The position numbers were made by a program, and so were the translations under genes. DNA of 64,000 nt from Celeribacter marinus (GTDB lineage Bacteria; Pseudomonadota; Alphaproteobacteria; Rhodobacterales; Rhodobacteraceae): assembly GCF_001308265.1 (NCBI RefSeq), contig NZ_CP012023.1, positions 1,998,932 to 2,062,931 of the forward strand. Reading direction: 5' to 3'. Of this stretch, positions 52,465 to 61,587 are shown piece after piece. Below the pieces are notes generated by a model. It was given only the letters and a program-made list of their open reading frames with translations, searched no databases and was not told the origin of the DNA. Position 1 is the first letter of the stretch, and each line of letters opens with the position of its first letter.

Positions 52465-55400
52465 TGATCAAGATCCTTGTGAATAGGCCCGCGCCGAAGC
52501 TTTCGGACACTTGAGCCACTTCGATGGTGAATGGCGCAGTCACGCCATCCGATGTCTGGTGCGCCGCCGCATAGGTCCACGCGGGCGACACCGTGATGTC
52601 GTCGCGCATCACGGCGCCGTCTTTGATGACACGGGTGGTGTAGATCTCGGACGCCTCGCCCAATGGCACCTCGACCGAGACCCAGCTGTCACCGTCAAGG
52701 CGCGTGCGGCGCACCCAGGTCACATTCAAATCCCCCGTGGCCGCATCACGCGCGGCGTGCAAATGGCACGGCGCATAGGGGCGCAACCCGATGCCGTCGA
52801 ACGCCTCGGTGCGGTGTTTGTAACTGGGATCGGCAACCCCGCGCTGTGCGGGGCCGATGCGGTAGTGACGCGCCAAACCACGCGCCGATGAGGCAAGATC
52901 AATCTGCGACAAGGCTTCGTTGAGCAGGATCACGCGCGCCCCAATGGGCCATGTCGGCAAAGCGCCGTTTTCAAGCGCATCTGTCCCCGCCTGACCGCGC
53001 AAGCGCAGCGAAATGTCATAGGTCTGCGCGCCAACCAGTTCGGCATGCGCGAACTGGAACACTTCCCACTGCCCTGACGTCCCATCGCCGATTGCCACCG
53101 CATTTGCCCCGTTTAGAACGGCGTCCTCGGTGACAGAGGTGAGAGCGCCACGGGTGAGTTTGACCCCCAACGGCGCACCGCGATCCCAAAGGCCGGACAC
53201 AGCAGGCTCCAACGCGGTTTGCGTCACGCCAAACGTGGCCCATGTGGGCAAAAGCGTGTTGAGCGTATAGCCCTCGTCGGACGCTGAGGCATAGACCGCT
53301 GCTGATCCGGGCCATGGATTGGCCACCGCTCCGACAAATGGCGCGTGCGGCACTTGGCTCTCGCTCAAAAGTGGAAGATCAAGGAACAGCGCAAACACCG
53401 GCACAGGGGCCGCAAAGGCGCGCGCCTCAACGATCTCTTCGGCGGCGTCCGATGGTTCAAGATTGGCCGGCTCGATGCGCACCGCTTCGACCTGACGCGC
53501 GGTGTCGAGCGTGGAGTGGTCAATGCGGTAGAGCGCCGGCCCTGCATCTTCCTCGATCTGGACCACATCGCCCGCGCCATATGCGCCCATCGACGGCGGC
53601 AGGACAAAGCGCGCCGTGTCACGCGCCACCCGCGATTGCGCAAGCCACCGTTCCACCACCTGTTTGCCCTCCGAACGGGTGAGCGCCAATGGCAGCTCCG
53701 AGAGCGACACAGTGCGAGCCTCTTCGTCGGGATAGATCGCCTCTTGTGTGCGCGCCGCAAAGGAGCCATCCGCCTCCACGAACGTCAGGCCCACACGCCC
53801 CGCCACCTCTGCCTCAGGGGCGCGGGTGCGCTCAATAATACCGTCGAGGCTATCAATGCGCGCCAGATTTGGCTCGTCCACCGTCACAGATGGCTTGCCG
53901 TTTTGCGTGCGAAAGATCAGTTTGCCCTCGCGCTCGATCGCGTCAAACCCGTAGGCCAGCATCAGCGGTTGCAACGCAGCACGCGCATCGGTCACATTGG
54001 GCACGCTATAGCCGCGCAACACGCCCCAAAGCGCGCTGACATCATAGTCGTGAACGCCCGAGCGCTCGCATATTTCGGCGACAACATCCGCCAAAGACCG
54101 CGACCCTGCGCGCCCGTTGAGCCAATGGCCCTTGGTATAGTTGATCCCGTCCGACCACACGGATGTGGCATTGGGAAAGGCGGGAAACGGCCGCGCATCC
54201 CATGCCCACACATACGCACGATCCATATCGATCATCGGCCCGCCGTACACGTCCGACACGGGGTTGTTGTCGGCATCATTCCAGTATTGCGTTTGCGCGC
54301 GCAGGTATTGCAGCTGGATGAAATCATCCCGCCGCCCGTTAGAATAGGCGGGCAGATCGCTTTCCGAGGACTTGGGGTCGAGGAACTTGTTTGGCTCGTT
54401 GGTGCCTTTATCGACGGCAGCACAGCCGATTTCGGTGAACCAAATCGGTTTCATCCGTGGCTCCCACGCGGAGGGCGTTTCAATGCGCACGCCGTCCACG
54501 CGGTTGTGGTGATCGTTCTGCCACCAGCTGCGAATATCCTTATACCGCCAGATCCAATCCTCGCCGTGTAGCCCGTCATAGATCGGTGTGCGAATTTGCG
54601 CCTCGGCGTGGTTTGGGTGGGCATAATACCAATCATACCCTTCTGCGCCCTCAATCCCCGCCTTGAGGTAGTCGAGGTTATAGATCGACCCATATGCGGC
54701 GTCCGCATGATCATCGCCCTCGCGCCAGTCCGAAATCGGCATGTAGTTGTCGATCCCGACAAAGTCGATGTTGGCATCGGCCCACAGCGGATCGAGGTGA
54801 TAAAACAGATTGCCCTGATACTGATAGCCGAAATACTCCGACCAATCGGCCGCATAGCCGATCTTGCACTCCGGCCCCAAAATGGCGCGACAGTCCGCAG
54901 CCAAAGCGATCAGCGCATCCACAGCCGGAAAACCGCCCATCCCTTGGATCGTCGTCAAAGACCGCATTTCGGACCCGATGCAAAAACTATGCACCCCACC
55001 CGCAAGCGCACACAGATGCGCGTAATGAAGGATCATACGACGATAGGAATACTCGTTTGGCCCCGAGTAGCCCACGCGGTCGCCGTCTTGGGTGAAATCG
55101 TCCACCTGCGCGGTGCCAAAAAACGCGGCCACTTGCGCATCTGCGGCGGCGGTCGCGTTTGGACCACCCGCCACACCGGGCGCGAGCGCGGCCGTTATCC
55201 GCCCACGCCACGGCAAATGCGGCTGTCCCGCAACGCCCGTCCACGGATCAATCAGCGTGTTACCCTGCATTTGATCCATCAAGATAAACGGGTAGAACAT
55301 CACTTCACGATCCGCGTCTTTGAGCGCCACAATCGCCTCGATCACCGACTGATCGGTAGGCGTGCCCCCATACACCACACGGTCATCGGGCAAGCGCGGC

Positions 55401-56401
55401 AACACCTGCGCGGTGTCGCGGGTCAGACCCGAAACCGTCCACGGCATTTGTGTCCCATCAAGACTGTTTTGCTCGACTTTGGGCCGCAAACTGCACGACC
55501 CGCACCGCAGGTCATCGCCAAACCACGACACCACGAGAGAGGCGGCTTTGGCATTGGGCAACTCGCCCACCAGATCATCCAGTGCGGTGGCATAGTTGGT
55601 CAGACCCGAGGCCGAATGCACGTTCGTGCTTTCGACATTGCCCAAACCGTCCTCGAAATACACGGGCGTTGTGGCCAGCGCATATTCGCCCGTCCCCGGA
55701 ATGATCGAGACACCTTTCACAATGGCATTCAGGTCTGGCTCGACACCCATCCCCGCTGTGGTGCCCGTGGCGACTTGTTCAGGGCGCACCACTTCGAATG
55801 TGAACTGGGGAACACGATTGCCGTAGGGAGCAAGCGCCAGATCCTCGATCACCACATAGGCAATCCCGCGATAGGCCGGCACATTGCCCGCCCCCTCAAC
55901 CGCTTCCATTTTGGGATCGGGCAGTTGATCCTGCGCCCCTGTATAAACACGCATGTTCAGATCATTGGGGCTGATTTCCTGCCCATCGGCCCAGATACGC
56001 CCCACCCGTGCAATGGCTCCCTCGCACAGCGCAATCGCCAACGACGTGCTATATGCATACGACGTTGTCGTTGTGGACGGCGCCCCCTTGCCGCCAGACG
56101 TGGATGATGTGGACACGGCTTCGGAAAACCGCGTGGCCCAAATCACCTGACCACCGATGCGCATACGCCCGTAAAGCTGTGCAATCGGCGCGCCCTCAGA
56201 CGCACCGGTAAAGCGGAAACGATCCACTTTGCCGCTCTCCACCACGGCACTGCCCGCGCCCATAAGTCGCTGATCCATGCGCGCACCGATGCTGGCACCA
56301 ATAGCGCGCCCGATGACGACCGAGGACAGGCCAAGCACGCCACCGCCCACAGAGGCACCGATTGCGCCACCAACTGCTGAAAGAACGATCGTCGCCATCA
56401 C
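52457..56401 (-). CDS. GTA gp15: baseplate/host-specificity protein (megatron)
   Basis: A 1314-residue tail-tip protein and the largest of the cluster. The N-terminus is Gly/Ala-rich and hydrophobic (ATIVLSAVGGAIGASVGGGVLG), then tail-type beta parts, then a large GTA TIM-barrel-like domain (~430-760: MILHYAHLCALAGGVHSF, YAADWSEYFGYQ, IWFTEIGCAAVDKG), then hub-like beta domains. The TIM-barrel resembles glycoside hydrolases and may act on the cell surface; catalysis is unproven. It overlaps gp14 by four bases. Confidence 0.95.
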   Translation of the reverse strand: MMATIVLSAVGGAIGASVGGGVLGLSSVVIGRAIGASIGARMDQRLMGAGSAVVESGKVDRFRFTGASEGAPIAQLYGRMRIGGQVIWATRFSEAVSTSSTSGGKGAPSTTTTSYAYSTSLAIALCEGAIARVGRIWADGQEISPNDLNMRVYTGAQDQLPDPKMEAVEGAGNVPAYRGIAYVVIEDLALAPYGNRVPQFTFEVVRPEQVATGTTAGMGVEPDLNAIVKGVSIIPGTGEYALATTPVYFEDGLGNVESTNVHSASGLTNYATALDDLVGELPNAKAASLVVSWFGDDLRCGSCSLRPKVEQNSLDGTQMPWTVSGLTRDTAQVLPRLPDDRVVYGGTPTDQSVIEAIVALKDADREVMFYPFILMDQMQGNTLIDPWTGVAGQPHLPWRGRITAALAPGVAGGPNATAAADAQVAAFFGTAQVDDFTQDGDRVGYSGPNEYSYRRMILHYAHLCALAGGVHSFCIGSEMRSLTTIQGMGGFPAVDALIALAADCRAILGPECKIGYAADWSEYFGYQYQGNLFYHLDPLWADANIDFVGIDNYMPISDWREGDDHADAAYGSIYNLDYLKAGIEGAEGYDWYYAHPNHAEAQIRTPIYDGLHGEDWIWRYKDIRSWWQNDHHNRVDGVRIETPSAWEPRMKPIWFTEIGCAAVDKGTNEPNKFLDPKSSESDLPAYSNGRRDDFIQLQYLRAQTQYWNDADNNPVSDVYGGPMIDMDRAYVWAWDARPFPAFPNATSVWSDGINYTKGHWLNGRAGSRSLADVVAEICERSGVHDYDVSALWGVLRGYSVPNVTDARAALQPLMLAYGFDAIEREGKLIFRTQNGKPSVTVDEPNLARIDSLDGIIERTRAPEAEVAGRVGLTFVEADGSFAARTQEAIYPDEEARTVSLSELPLALTRSEGKQVVERWLAQSRVARDTARFVLPPSMGAYGAGDVVQIEEDAGPALYRIDHSTLDTARQVEAVRIEPANLEPSDAAEEIVEARAFAAPVPVFALFLDLPLLSESQVPHAPFVGAVANPWPGSAAVYASASDEGYTLNTLLPTWATFGVTQTALEPAVSGLWDRGAPLGVKLTRGALTSVTEDAVLNGANAVAIGDGTSGQWEVFQFAHAELVGAQTYDISLRLRGQAGTDALENGALPTWPIGARVILLNEALSQIDLASSARGLARHYRIGPAQRGVADPSYKHRTEAFDGIGLRPYAPCHLHAARDAATGDLNVTWVRRTRLDGDSWVSVEVPLGEASEIYTTRVIKDGAVMRDDITVSPAWTYAAAHQTSDGVTAPFTIEVAQVSESFGAGLFTRILIND

Positions 56402-56856
56402 TGGTCTCCGTTTTCAAATAAAGTGTCGGGAAAGGCAAAACACGCCACGATGCGCCGCGCCCATGGGGACGTCAGCGCCCCCTCGACCACGCCGTGGCCG
56501 CTATAGGCATGCACAAACGCGGCGGCGTCACCCGTGCGGGTGACAAGGCCAATATGCTTGGCCACGCCCCCCGCCCGCATCCGAAACAACATCACATCAC
56601 TCGCCGCCATATCGGCCACAGGCTTGGCCCGCATATAGGTCGAAAGCGCAGACCAAAGCCGCTCCGCGCGCTGTGGTTCGCTCCAGTCGCGCGTATAGGC
56701 GGGCACTGCGGCAGGCTCGGCCCCAAAGGCCTCCCGCCACACCCCGCGCAACACACCCAAACAATCCGCACCCGCGCCCTTAACGGACTCTTGGTGATGA
56801 TACGGCGTGCCGATCCACGTGCGCGCGATCCGCACAATCTCAAAACGCGTCATCAC
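56398..56856 (-). CDS. GTA gp14: NlpC/P60-type peptidoglycan peptidase
   Basis: A 152-residue cysteine peptidase placed at the tail tip. The nucleophile is in KGAGADCLGVLRGVW, the histidine in GVAKHIGLVTR, and the fold is completed by FVHAYSGHGVVEG. In the R. capsulatus GTA the equivalent cuts peptidoglycan to allow DNA entry. It overlaps both neighbours by four bases, so translation is coupled. Confidence 0.95.
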   Translation of the reverse strand: MMTRFEIVRIARTWIGTPYHHQESVKGAGADCLGVLRGVWREAFGAEPAAVPAYTRDWSEPQRAERLWSALSTYMRAKPVADMAASDVMLFRMRAGGVAKHIGLVTRTGDAAAFVHAYSGHGVVEGALTSPWARRIVACFAFPDTLFENGDQ

Positions 56857-57761
56857 GCACCCCCTTGGCGCGAGCCACCGTCATTATCATCCGAGGAGGA
56901 TGGGTAGGCAGCCAGCCAGTCATCGCCTGGAATATGAGGAAAGCCGCGAAAGTTATTGAAGTTATTGAATTTAAGGCGGCATGTCTCCGCGCGCTTGTCG
57001 CATCCCGCCTCTAGGCGGATCGTATCGCCGACAGCAACGGCACCCCGCAATGGGTCCCACAGGTCAATCACACGCCCCGTGGCCGTTAAGCGATCATTCT
57101 TTACGATGCCAACCAGACCCGCCGCCGCGCCAGAGCGCACCACAAGACGGCCGCGCTCAAACCATCGGTCATCAAACTCCGCCAAACCCGTCATACGAAA
57201 CACCCGCGCGCCGTCCACCGCCTCAACACTCACCTCGGCGCTATAGCCCAAAGCGTCCAGATCAAACCCACAGCTCGCCCCGCCTAAAACAGCGGAACAC
57301 GCAGAGTGATACACGCGGCCCTGTGGTTGGTTGAGACCTTCCGTCAATCCGCGCAATTCGGCGCGAAAGCCACCACCGACACGGGTGATTTCTCCGAACG
57401 TTCCGTTGAACTGCAACACCCGCTCGGACACATCGGCCCAATTGACCAACCACGCTTTGACCGTTGCACTGTCAAAGCGCCCCGCCTCGATATCGCGCTC
57501 GTCCACCGCCACCGACGACAACGCGCCAAGGCTTTCGGTGTTGTCCACAGACAAACCCGTGGTCTGCTCCAACGCTTGCGCAGTGAGGCCCGTATCGGCC
57601 TTGAACACGATGCCGTCAAACCGCAGGTCCAGATCGTGATCGGTAAACCCGAGCACCACACCATCGCGCCGCGTCAACGCCCATGCGCGACACACGGTCG
57701 TAATACCACGCGCCAAATGCGCCTTGAGCGCGGCCGGAAAATGATCGGAGGGAACAGCCAT
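56853..57761 (-). CDS. GTA gp13: tail hub protein (DUF2163 / BR0599 type)
   Basis: A 302-residue hub protein. The N-terminal part is DUF2163 and the C-terminal part has the phage signature CDKRAETCRLKFNNF, then FRGFPHIPGDD. Four cysteines (C155, C164, C254, C261) are spaced as in relatives; the R. capsulatus particle hub is reported to hold an iron-sulfur cluster, and these are the likely ligands. I use ATG 57761, which overlaps the gp12 stop (TGATG); a GTG codon lies directly before. Confidence 0.93.
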   Translation of the reverse strand: MAVPSDHFPAALKAHLARGITTVCRAWALTRRDGVVLGFTDHDLDLRFDGIVFKADTGLTAQALEQTTGLSVDNTESLGALSSVAVDERDIEAGRFDSATVKAWLVNWADVSERVLQFNGTFGEITRVGGGFRAELRGLTEGLNQPQGRVYHSACSAVLGGASCGFDLDALGYSAEVSVEAVDGARVFRMTGLAEFDDRWFERGRLVVRSGAAAGLVGIVKNDRLTATGRVIDLWDPLRGAVAVGDTIRLEAGCDKRAETCRLKFNNFNNFRGFPHIPGDDWLAAYPSSSDDNDGGSRQGGA

Positions 57762-58393
57762 CACACACGCACCTCCACAATCGGCACATCGGGTACTTCG
57801 CCCGCCTGAAACGAGGCCACAGAGGTGGCAATGCGGTCGGTGTCGAACCGCACCGGCACGTCAAACTCAAACCCCGCCGTGATCTCCACATGTTCCTCTG
57901 GCGGCGATACGAACGTGATCAATCCCGCGTCAATATCCACACTCCAATGAATGCCCTCTTGCAACTCAACGCCACCCACACCCACACGCACCGTACCAAA
58001 CACAGGTTTGACGATGGGTCGCCGGTACTGCGCGCGGCCCGAAGCATAGAGCTTACACAACGGATAGCTCATCGTGACACCATCGCCCTTGGCAATCTCT
58101 TGGTCATCATAGGCCACCGAGCTCGAGGCCAGACAGGATTTGAAATCGGACCAGTCTTTCCAACGAAAGCCGAACATCTGACCTTGGCGCGCCTCAAAGA
58201 AGGCAATCAGACGCTCGATGTCATCAAGCGACCGCATGCCCAGTCCTGCGTCATACCGGCGGCGCGAATGGGCCCACGGCGTGTTGCGCTCTTCGAACCC
58301 GTTTGCCAGTGTGACAACATCCGTGCGCCGCTCAGGCCCGCCCACAGATCCAAAACTCAAGTTCGCGGGAAATCTCACATCATGAAACGCCAT
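57761..58393 (-). CDS. GTA gp12: distal tail protein (DUF2460)
   Basis: A 210-residue DUF2460 protein forming part of the tail end. It starts MAFHDVRFPANLSFGSVGGP and contains the family stretch RSLDDIERLIAFFEARQGQM, then FGFRWKDWSDFKS. The C-terminus is VPIVEVRV. It lies 29 bases after gp11 and overlaps gp13. Confidence 0.94.
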   Translation of the reverse strand: MAFHDVRFPANLSFGSVGGPERRTDVVTLANGFEERNTPWAHSRRRYDAGLGMRSLDDIERLIAFFEARQGQMFGFRWKDWSDFKSCLASSSVAYDDQEIAKGDGVTMSYPLCKLYASGRAQYRRPIVKPVFGTVRVGVGGVELQEGIHWSVDIDAGLITFVSPPEEHVEITAGFEFDVPVRFDTDRIATSVASFQAGEVPDVPIVEVRV

Positions 58394-58422
58394 GTCTAAT
58401 CCTTTGAAAAATCTACTGTCGC

Positions 58423-59085
58423 TTAACGGTTACGCTGGCCACGCCCCACGGCACGGCTCAACTGCGCGGCGATCTGGCTTTGTGAGCGCTGGAACCCCTG
58501 CACGTCAGGAGTGGTGATGTTCATGGTGACGTTAACGGAGCGGCCACCGCCCGAGGCCTGCACCCCAAGCTTGCCATTGGCCCCACGCGCAAGCGGCATG
58601 ATGGCCTCTGGTCCAGCCTCGCCCATCACGCCCGCCCCGCCACGCATGGGAAAATACGTTGCCTGAGACACGATCCCGCCCGTAGCGAAGGGCTGCACGC
58701 GACCTTGGGCAAAGGATGCACCGTTTGCGAAGGGCATCAGACCTTGGATCACCGCCTCTAGCCCGCTTCCAAGCACCGACCCCGCATGCGTAGCCACAGG
58801 GCGTACAGCGGCGTTATAGGCCGCATCAAGCATAGACCGCCCCACACCCTTAAGCGCATCCGATAAGGTATCACCATCGAACACAAGCCCGTCGATCGCG
58901 CGTTTGAGCCCATGCGAAATGCCTCGCTCAAGCGCGCCGATCTCGCGCTGCGTTTGCGCCACGGTGGCTTGCAATTGCACCATTTCACGGTTGAACGCAG
59001 CGGCTATTCCTTCGGCCCCGCCGATCACACTTTCCATGTCCGCCACACGATCCTCGAACCGGTCCAGCGTGTTGAAATCATCCAT
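58423..59085 (-). CDS. GTA gp11: short tape measure protein
   Basis: A 220-residue tail-length protein. ATG 59085 is chosen since it starts MDDFNTLDRFEDR and overlaps the chaperone gene stop by eight bases. A helical half (MVQLQATVAQTQREIGALE) precedes a hydrophobic and Gly-rich half (FANGASFAQGRVQPFATGG, MRGGAGVMGEAGPEAIMPL) typical of tape measures. Its small size predicts a short tail, as known for GTA particles. Confidence 0.93.
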   Translation of the reverse strand: MDDFNTLDRFEDRVADMESVIGGAEGIAAAFNREMVQLQATVAQTQREIGALERGISHGLKRAIDGLVFDGDTLSDALKGVGRSMLDAAYNAAVRPVATHAGSVLGSGLEAVIQGLMPFANGASFAQGRVQPFATGGIVSQATYFPMRGGAGVMGEAGPEAIMPLARGANGKLGVQASGGGRSVNVTMNITTPDVQGFQRSQSQIAAQLSRAVGRGQRNR

Positions 59086-59329
59086 TATTTTGCCCTTCCG
59101 TCTTCGGGGAATATTGCGGCGTATCGGGATATGCCCGCGCCAGTTCGTCCAATCGCACGCGCCCCATCGCGGTCGCACCACGATCTGTACCCAGCATCAT
59201 CAACAGCTCGGCGGGCGTTAGCGCCCAGAACTCGGCAGGGCGTAGCCCCAAGCCCCGTATCCCGGCCCGCATGAGCGCAGGCCAATCCACACCGTCCTGA
59301 TCCAAAGGCTGATCCGACATTTTGCTCAT
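59078..59329 (-). CDS. GTA tail-assembly chaperone 2 (Phage_TAC_6/DUF2376 type)
   Basis: An 83-residue protein. It has the signature GLRPAEFWALTPAELLMMLG, then ARAYPD near the end. The start at 59329 follows GAGGGG on the minus strand, ten bases after the gp10 stop; a second Met three codons on is also possible. In tailed phages such a chaperone with its partner helps tape measure and tail tube assembly. Confidence 0.88.
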   Translation of the reverse strand: MSKMSDQPLDQDGVDWPALMRAGIRGLGLRPAEFWALTPAELLMMLGTDRGATAMGRVRLDELARAYPDTPQYSPKTEGQNNG

Positions 59330-59339
59330 CGTGCGCCCC

Positions 59340-59654
59340 TCAGCTCGGCACGGTAAACGCGCGCGCCAAAAGCGCCGCACCAACCCGCGCCGCCTCAAGC
59401 GGCCCACCCGTGATGTCGGCGGTCAGAATGTCGTCATAGCCGCCCTGCCAACCGCCGCCGCGCAATCCCGCAACAACAACCCGCACCACATCCGCCGACG
59501 AAAACTGGCCCGCCTCGTAGCGCTCGACGAGTGCCACAAGCGTGTCGGTCTGCAACCCCGCCTCCAACTCGGCCAACGCGCCAAGTGTCAGCTTAAGCAC
59601 ACGCCGCTCGTCGTTTAGGGTAAGCGCCACTTCGCCTTGAAACGGGTTTGCCAT
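59340..59654 (-). CDS. GTA gp10: tail-assembly chaperone 1 (Phage_TAC_11 type)
   Basis: A 104-residue protein beginning MANPFQGEVALTLNDERRVLKL and containing LGALAELEAGLQTDTLVAL, then FSSADVVRVVVAGLRGGG, as in the GTA family. It lies three bases after gp9. The pairing with the next small gene mimics the G/GT chaperone pair of phages, here as separate genes. Confidence 0.92.
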   Translation of the reverse strand: MANPFQGEVALTLNDERRVLKLTLGALAELEAGLQTDTLVALVERYEAGQFSSADVVRVVVAGLRGGGWQGGYDDILTADITGGPLEAARVGAALLARAFTVPS

Positions 59655-59657
59655 GGC

Positions 59658-60071
59658 TTAATCCGCCACAAAGGTCATCTGACCCGCTGATGCCATCGAC
59701 AACTCATATGTGGCCTCGCCGTTGTGACTGCCGGCATATTCGATGGCGGTGATCTGAAACGGGCCTTCGACCACGCCGAAATCGGGAATGATGACTTGGA
59801 AATTGGGCACCAACCCCTCAAAGAAAATCTGGCGCGCACGCTCATCGGTGTTGGTGTCTTTGAACACGCCCGAGCCCGAGATGGCGGCACTTTTGACCCC
59901 CGCGCCCCCCAACAACTCACGCCATCCACCGCCACTTTCAAGCGAGGTGACATCAACGCTTTCCGCGTTGAACGAGATCCGCTGGGCGCGTAGCCCCGCG
60001 ATGGTTTCAAATAGACCTGCACCGTCCATATCCAACTTGATCAGAAGATCTTTTCCGTTTTGCGCAACCAT
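59658..60071 (-). CDS. GTA gp9: major tail (tube) protein
   Basis: A 137-residue TP901-1-type tail tube protein. It starts MVAQNGKDLLIKLDMDGAG and contains SVDVTSLESGGGWRELL, FFEGLVPNFQVIIPDFG and a last strand ASAGQMTFVAD. It builds the tube through which DNA passes. It is 27 bases downstream of gp8. Confidence 0.95.
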   Translation of the reverse strand: MVAQNGKDLLIKLDMDGAGLFETIAGLRAQRISFNAESVDVTSLESGGGWRELLGGAGVKSAAISGSGVFKDTNTDERARQIFFEGLVPNFQVIIPDFGVVEGPFQITAIEYAGSHNGEATYELSMASAGQMTFVAD

Positions 60072-60098
60072 AGGAATGCTCCGTTTTATCGTTTGAAA

Positions 60099-60509
60099 TC
60101 AGTTATCTTCGACGCGTGCGCGAAATGTCATATCGATCCTGCGCACATCACTATTCGGGACGCGCCGCGCCTTTGCCGACACGAAAGACAGTCCAACAAG
60201 GTGGCCGCGTGTGAGGCTCAAATCGGCATCCACAAGCACATCCGACACGGCGGCCGCGACCTGCTTGGCCCGCAAAAATCCCGCCATATCCGACAGCACA
60301 CTCACCACAACCGCATGGCGCGCGCCCTGTCCCGTCTGGTCAGAGGCATCCACAACCGTCTCTGGCCCAAGCGTGACATATAGCGGCGGCACTGTGCCCG
60401 ACGGCGGTGCATCAAACACATTGGCCCCCACAAATCCCACAACCGCCGCGTCATTGGCGATGGCTTGAAAGATCGCGGATTGTAGCGCCGCTCCAACCCC
60501 ATAGCTCAT
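60099..60509 (-). CDS. GTA gp8: tail terminator (DUF3168)
   Basis: A 136-residue DUF3168 protein that caps the tail at the head side. The start at 60509 overlaps the gp7 stop (ATGA), starting MSYGVGAALQSAIFQA. Typical parts are PPLYVTLGPETVVDASDQTG, VVSVLSDMAGFLRAKQVAAA and the C-terminal RRIDMTFRARVED. Confidence 0.93.
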   Translation of the reverse strand: MSYGVGAALQSAIFQAIANDAAVVGFVGANVFDAPPSGTVPPLYVTLGPETVVDASDQTGQGARHAVVVSVLSDMAGFLRAKQVAAAVSDVLVDADLSLTRGHLVGLSFVSAKARRVPNSDVRRIDMTFRARVEDN

Positions 60510-60817
60510 AGCGACACCTCTTCGCGGGCCTGACACGTCAGGTAGTGACCATGGGGATCGCTCTCGGTGACGGAGACAATCACATAGCTGCGCGTCCCAT
60601 CGACAAACCGTTGATCGAGCTTTGGACGGTGGGCATGGCCCACAGGTGCGCCGCGCACCGTGATGCGCACCAATGCGGGTACACCCTGAGAGCGCGCGTC
60701 AATCGCGGCCCACACCACCCCGAGCGCCCCCCAAGTGTCGTGATATCCGCCCGCCCCATCCGCAACACGCTGGACCTGTTGCAACGTCAAACGGCGATTT
60801 AGATAAACGCTCTGCAT
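60506..60817 (-). CDS. GTA gp7: head-tail adaptor (stopper)
   Basis: A 103-residue head-closure protein of the SPP1 gp16 type. It starts with NRRLTLQQVQRVADGAGGY, then WGALGVVWAAIDARSQ, and ends YVIVSVTESDPHGHYLTCQA. Start and stop overlap those of its neighbours (TAATG with gp6 and ATGA with gp8). Confidence 0.93.
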   Translation of the reverse strand: MQSVYLNRRLTLQQVQRVADGAGGYHDTWGALGVVWAAIDARSQGVPALVRITVRGAPVGHAHRPKLDQRFVDGTRSYVIVSVTESDPHGHYLTCQAREEVSL

Positions 60818-61413
60818 TAGCCACGCCCTCCAAAAATCCGGATGTTGCGATAGCGGTCCAACAGCGGAGCCACGCCAAACGGCATGTCGCGTTCACTTGC
60901 GGCCCCTTCAAAGCGGTGCTCATAGTAATGCGCCGCAAGCAAAAATACCGCTTGGGCAAGATCACCGGGAACATCCGACCACGTCGGACCAAAGCCCGCC
61001 GTAAACTCGATCCGCGCAGCACCCCCCACGGGCACCTGCGGCAGCATAAACCCAAGGCTCACAAGGCGCGGACGATGCATGTCAGGCTCAAGCATGTATT
61101 TGCTCGGATCGATCATCACCTCGCCGCCGGCACGGTCCACAATCACAAACGCGGTAATCGCGCTCACGGGGGAGACGGGCAATGATTGCGCCGCCAAATC
61201 GCGCCACGCGCTCACCGTATAGCTATAATCACGTGCAATCAGCGCCTTGGATATGCGCGCCTCAATCGCGGCTATGGCCGCCCGCAGATAGGTTTCAAGC
61301 ATCCCGTCTTGAACGCTATCCACACCAAACCCTGTGCCAAGGCGCAGGTGGTCTTTGAACAGCTCTAACGGGAGTACACCCACGGGAACTTGTGTCTGCT
61401 CCATCAACATCAT
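60817..61413 (-). CDS. GTA gp6: head-tail connector
   Basis: A 198-residue connector of the phiE125 gp8/SPP1 gp15 type. It begins after up to four residues with TQVPVGVLPLELFKDHLRL, followed by ETYLRAAIAAIEARISKALI and PVSAITAFVIVDRAGGE. The first codons hold three ATGs (MMLM), so the exact start is open by up to three codons. It is separated from gp5 by 174 bases. Confidence 0.92.
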   Translation of the reverse strand: MMLMEQTQVPVGVLPLELFKDHLRLGTGFGVDSVQDGMLETYLRAAIAAIEARISKALIARDYSYTVSAWRDLAAQSLPVSPVSAITAFVIVDRAGGEVMIDPSKYMLEPDMHRPRLVSLGFMLPQVPVGGAARIEFTAGFGPTWSDVPGDLAQAVFLLAAHYYEHRFEGAASERDMPFGVAPLLDRYRNIRIFGGRG

Positions 61414-61587
61414 CGCAACTCTCCGAAACTCGGTCCCCCTCGGACCTACTGGTGTGAAAGATGCGCGGCCGCCCGTGTCGCTCGGACGGAGGGGGAGCAG
61501 CTAGACAACACATTGGGCGTTGCGCCGCGCATCCCGTTGCCCCCGCCAGTCGTCATAAAGACAGGCAGAGACAGGGTCGTTTGAGGA

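Noticed and set aside
53345..56107. Two long plus-strand open frames (53345-54571 and 54596-56107) opposite gp15
   Set aside because: They are antisense shadows in GC-rich DNA; their products are rich in His, Arg and Pro with no recognisable domain, while gp15 on the other strand is a clear family member.
59330..59407. Possible -1 frameshift joining gp10 to the second tail chaperone
   Set aside because: The frame of the second chaperone stays open into the end of gp10, but no classical slippery heptamer is seen, and the second gene has its own good ribosome-binding site and ATG.
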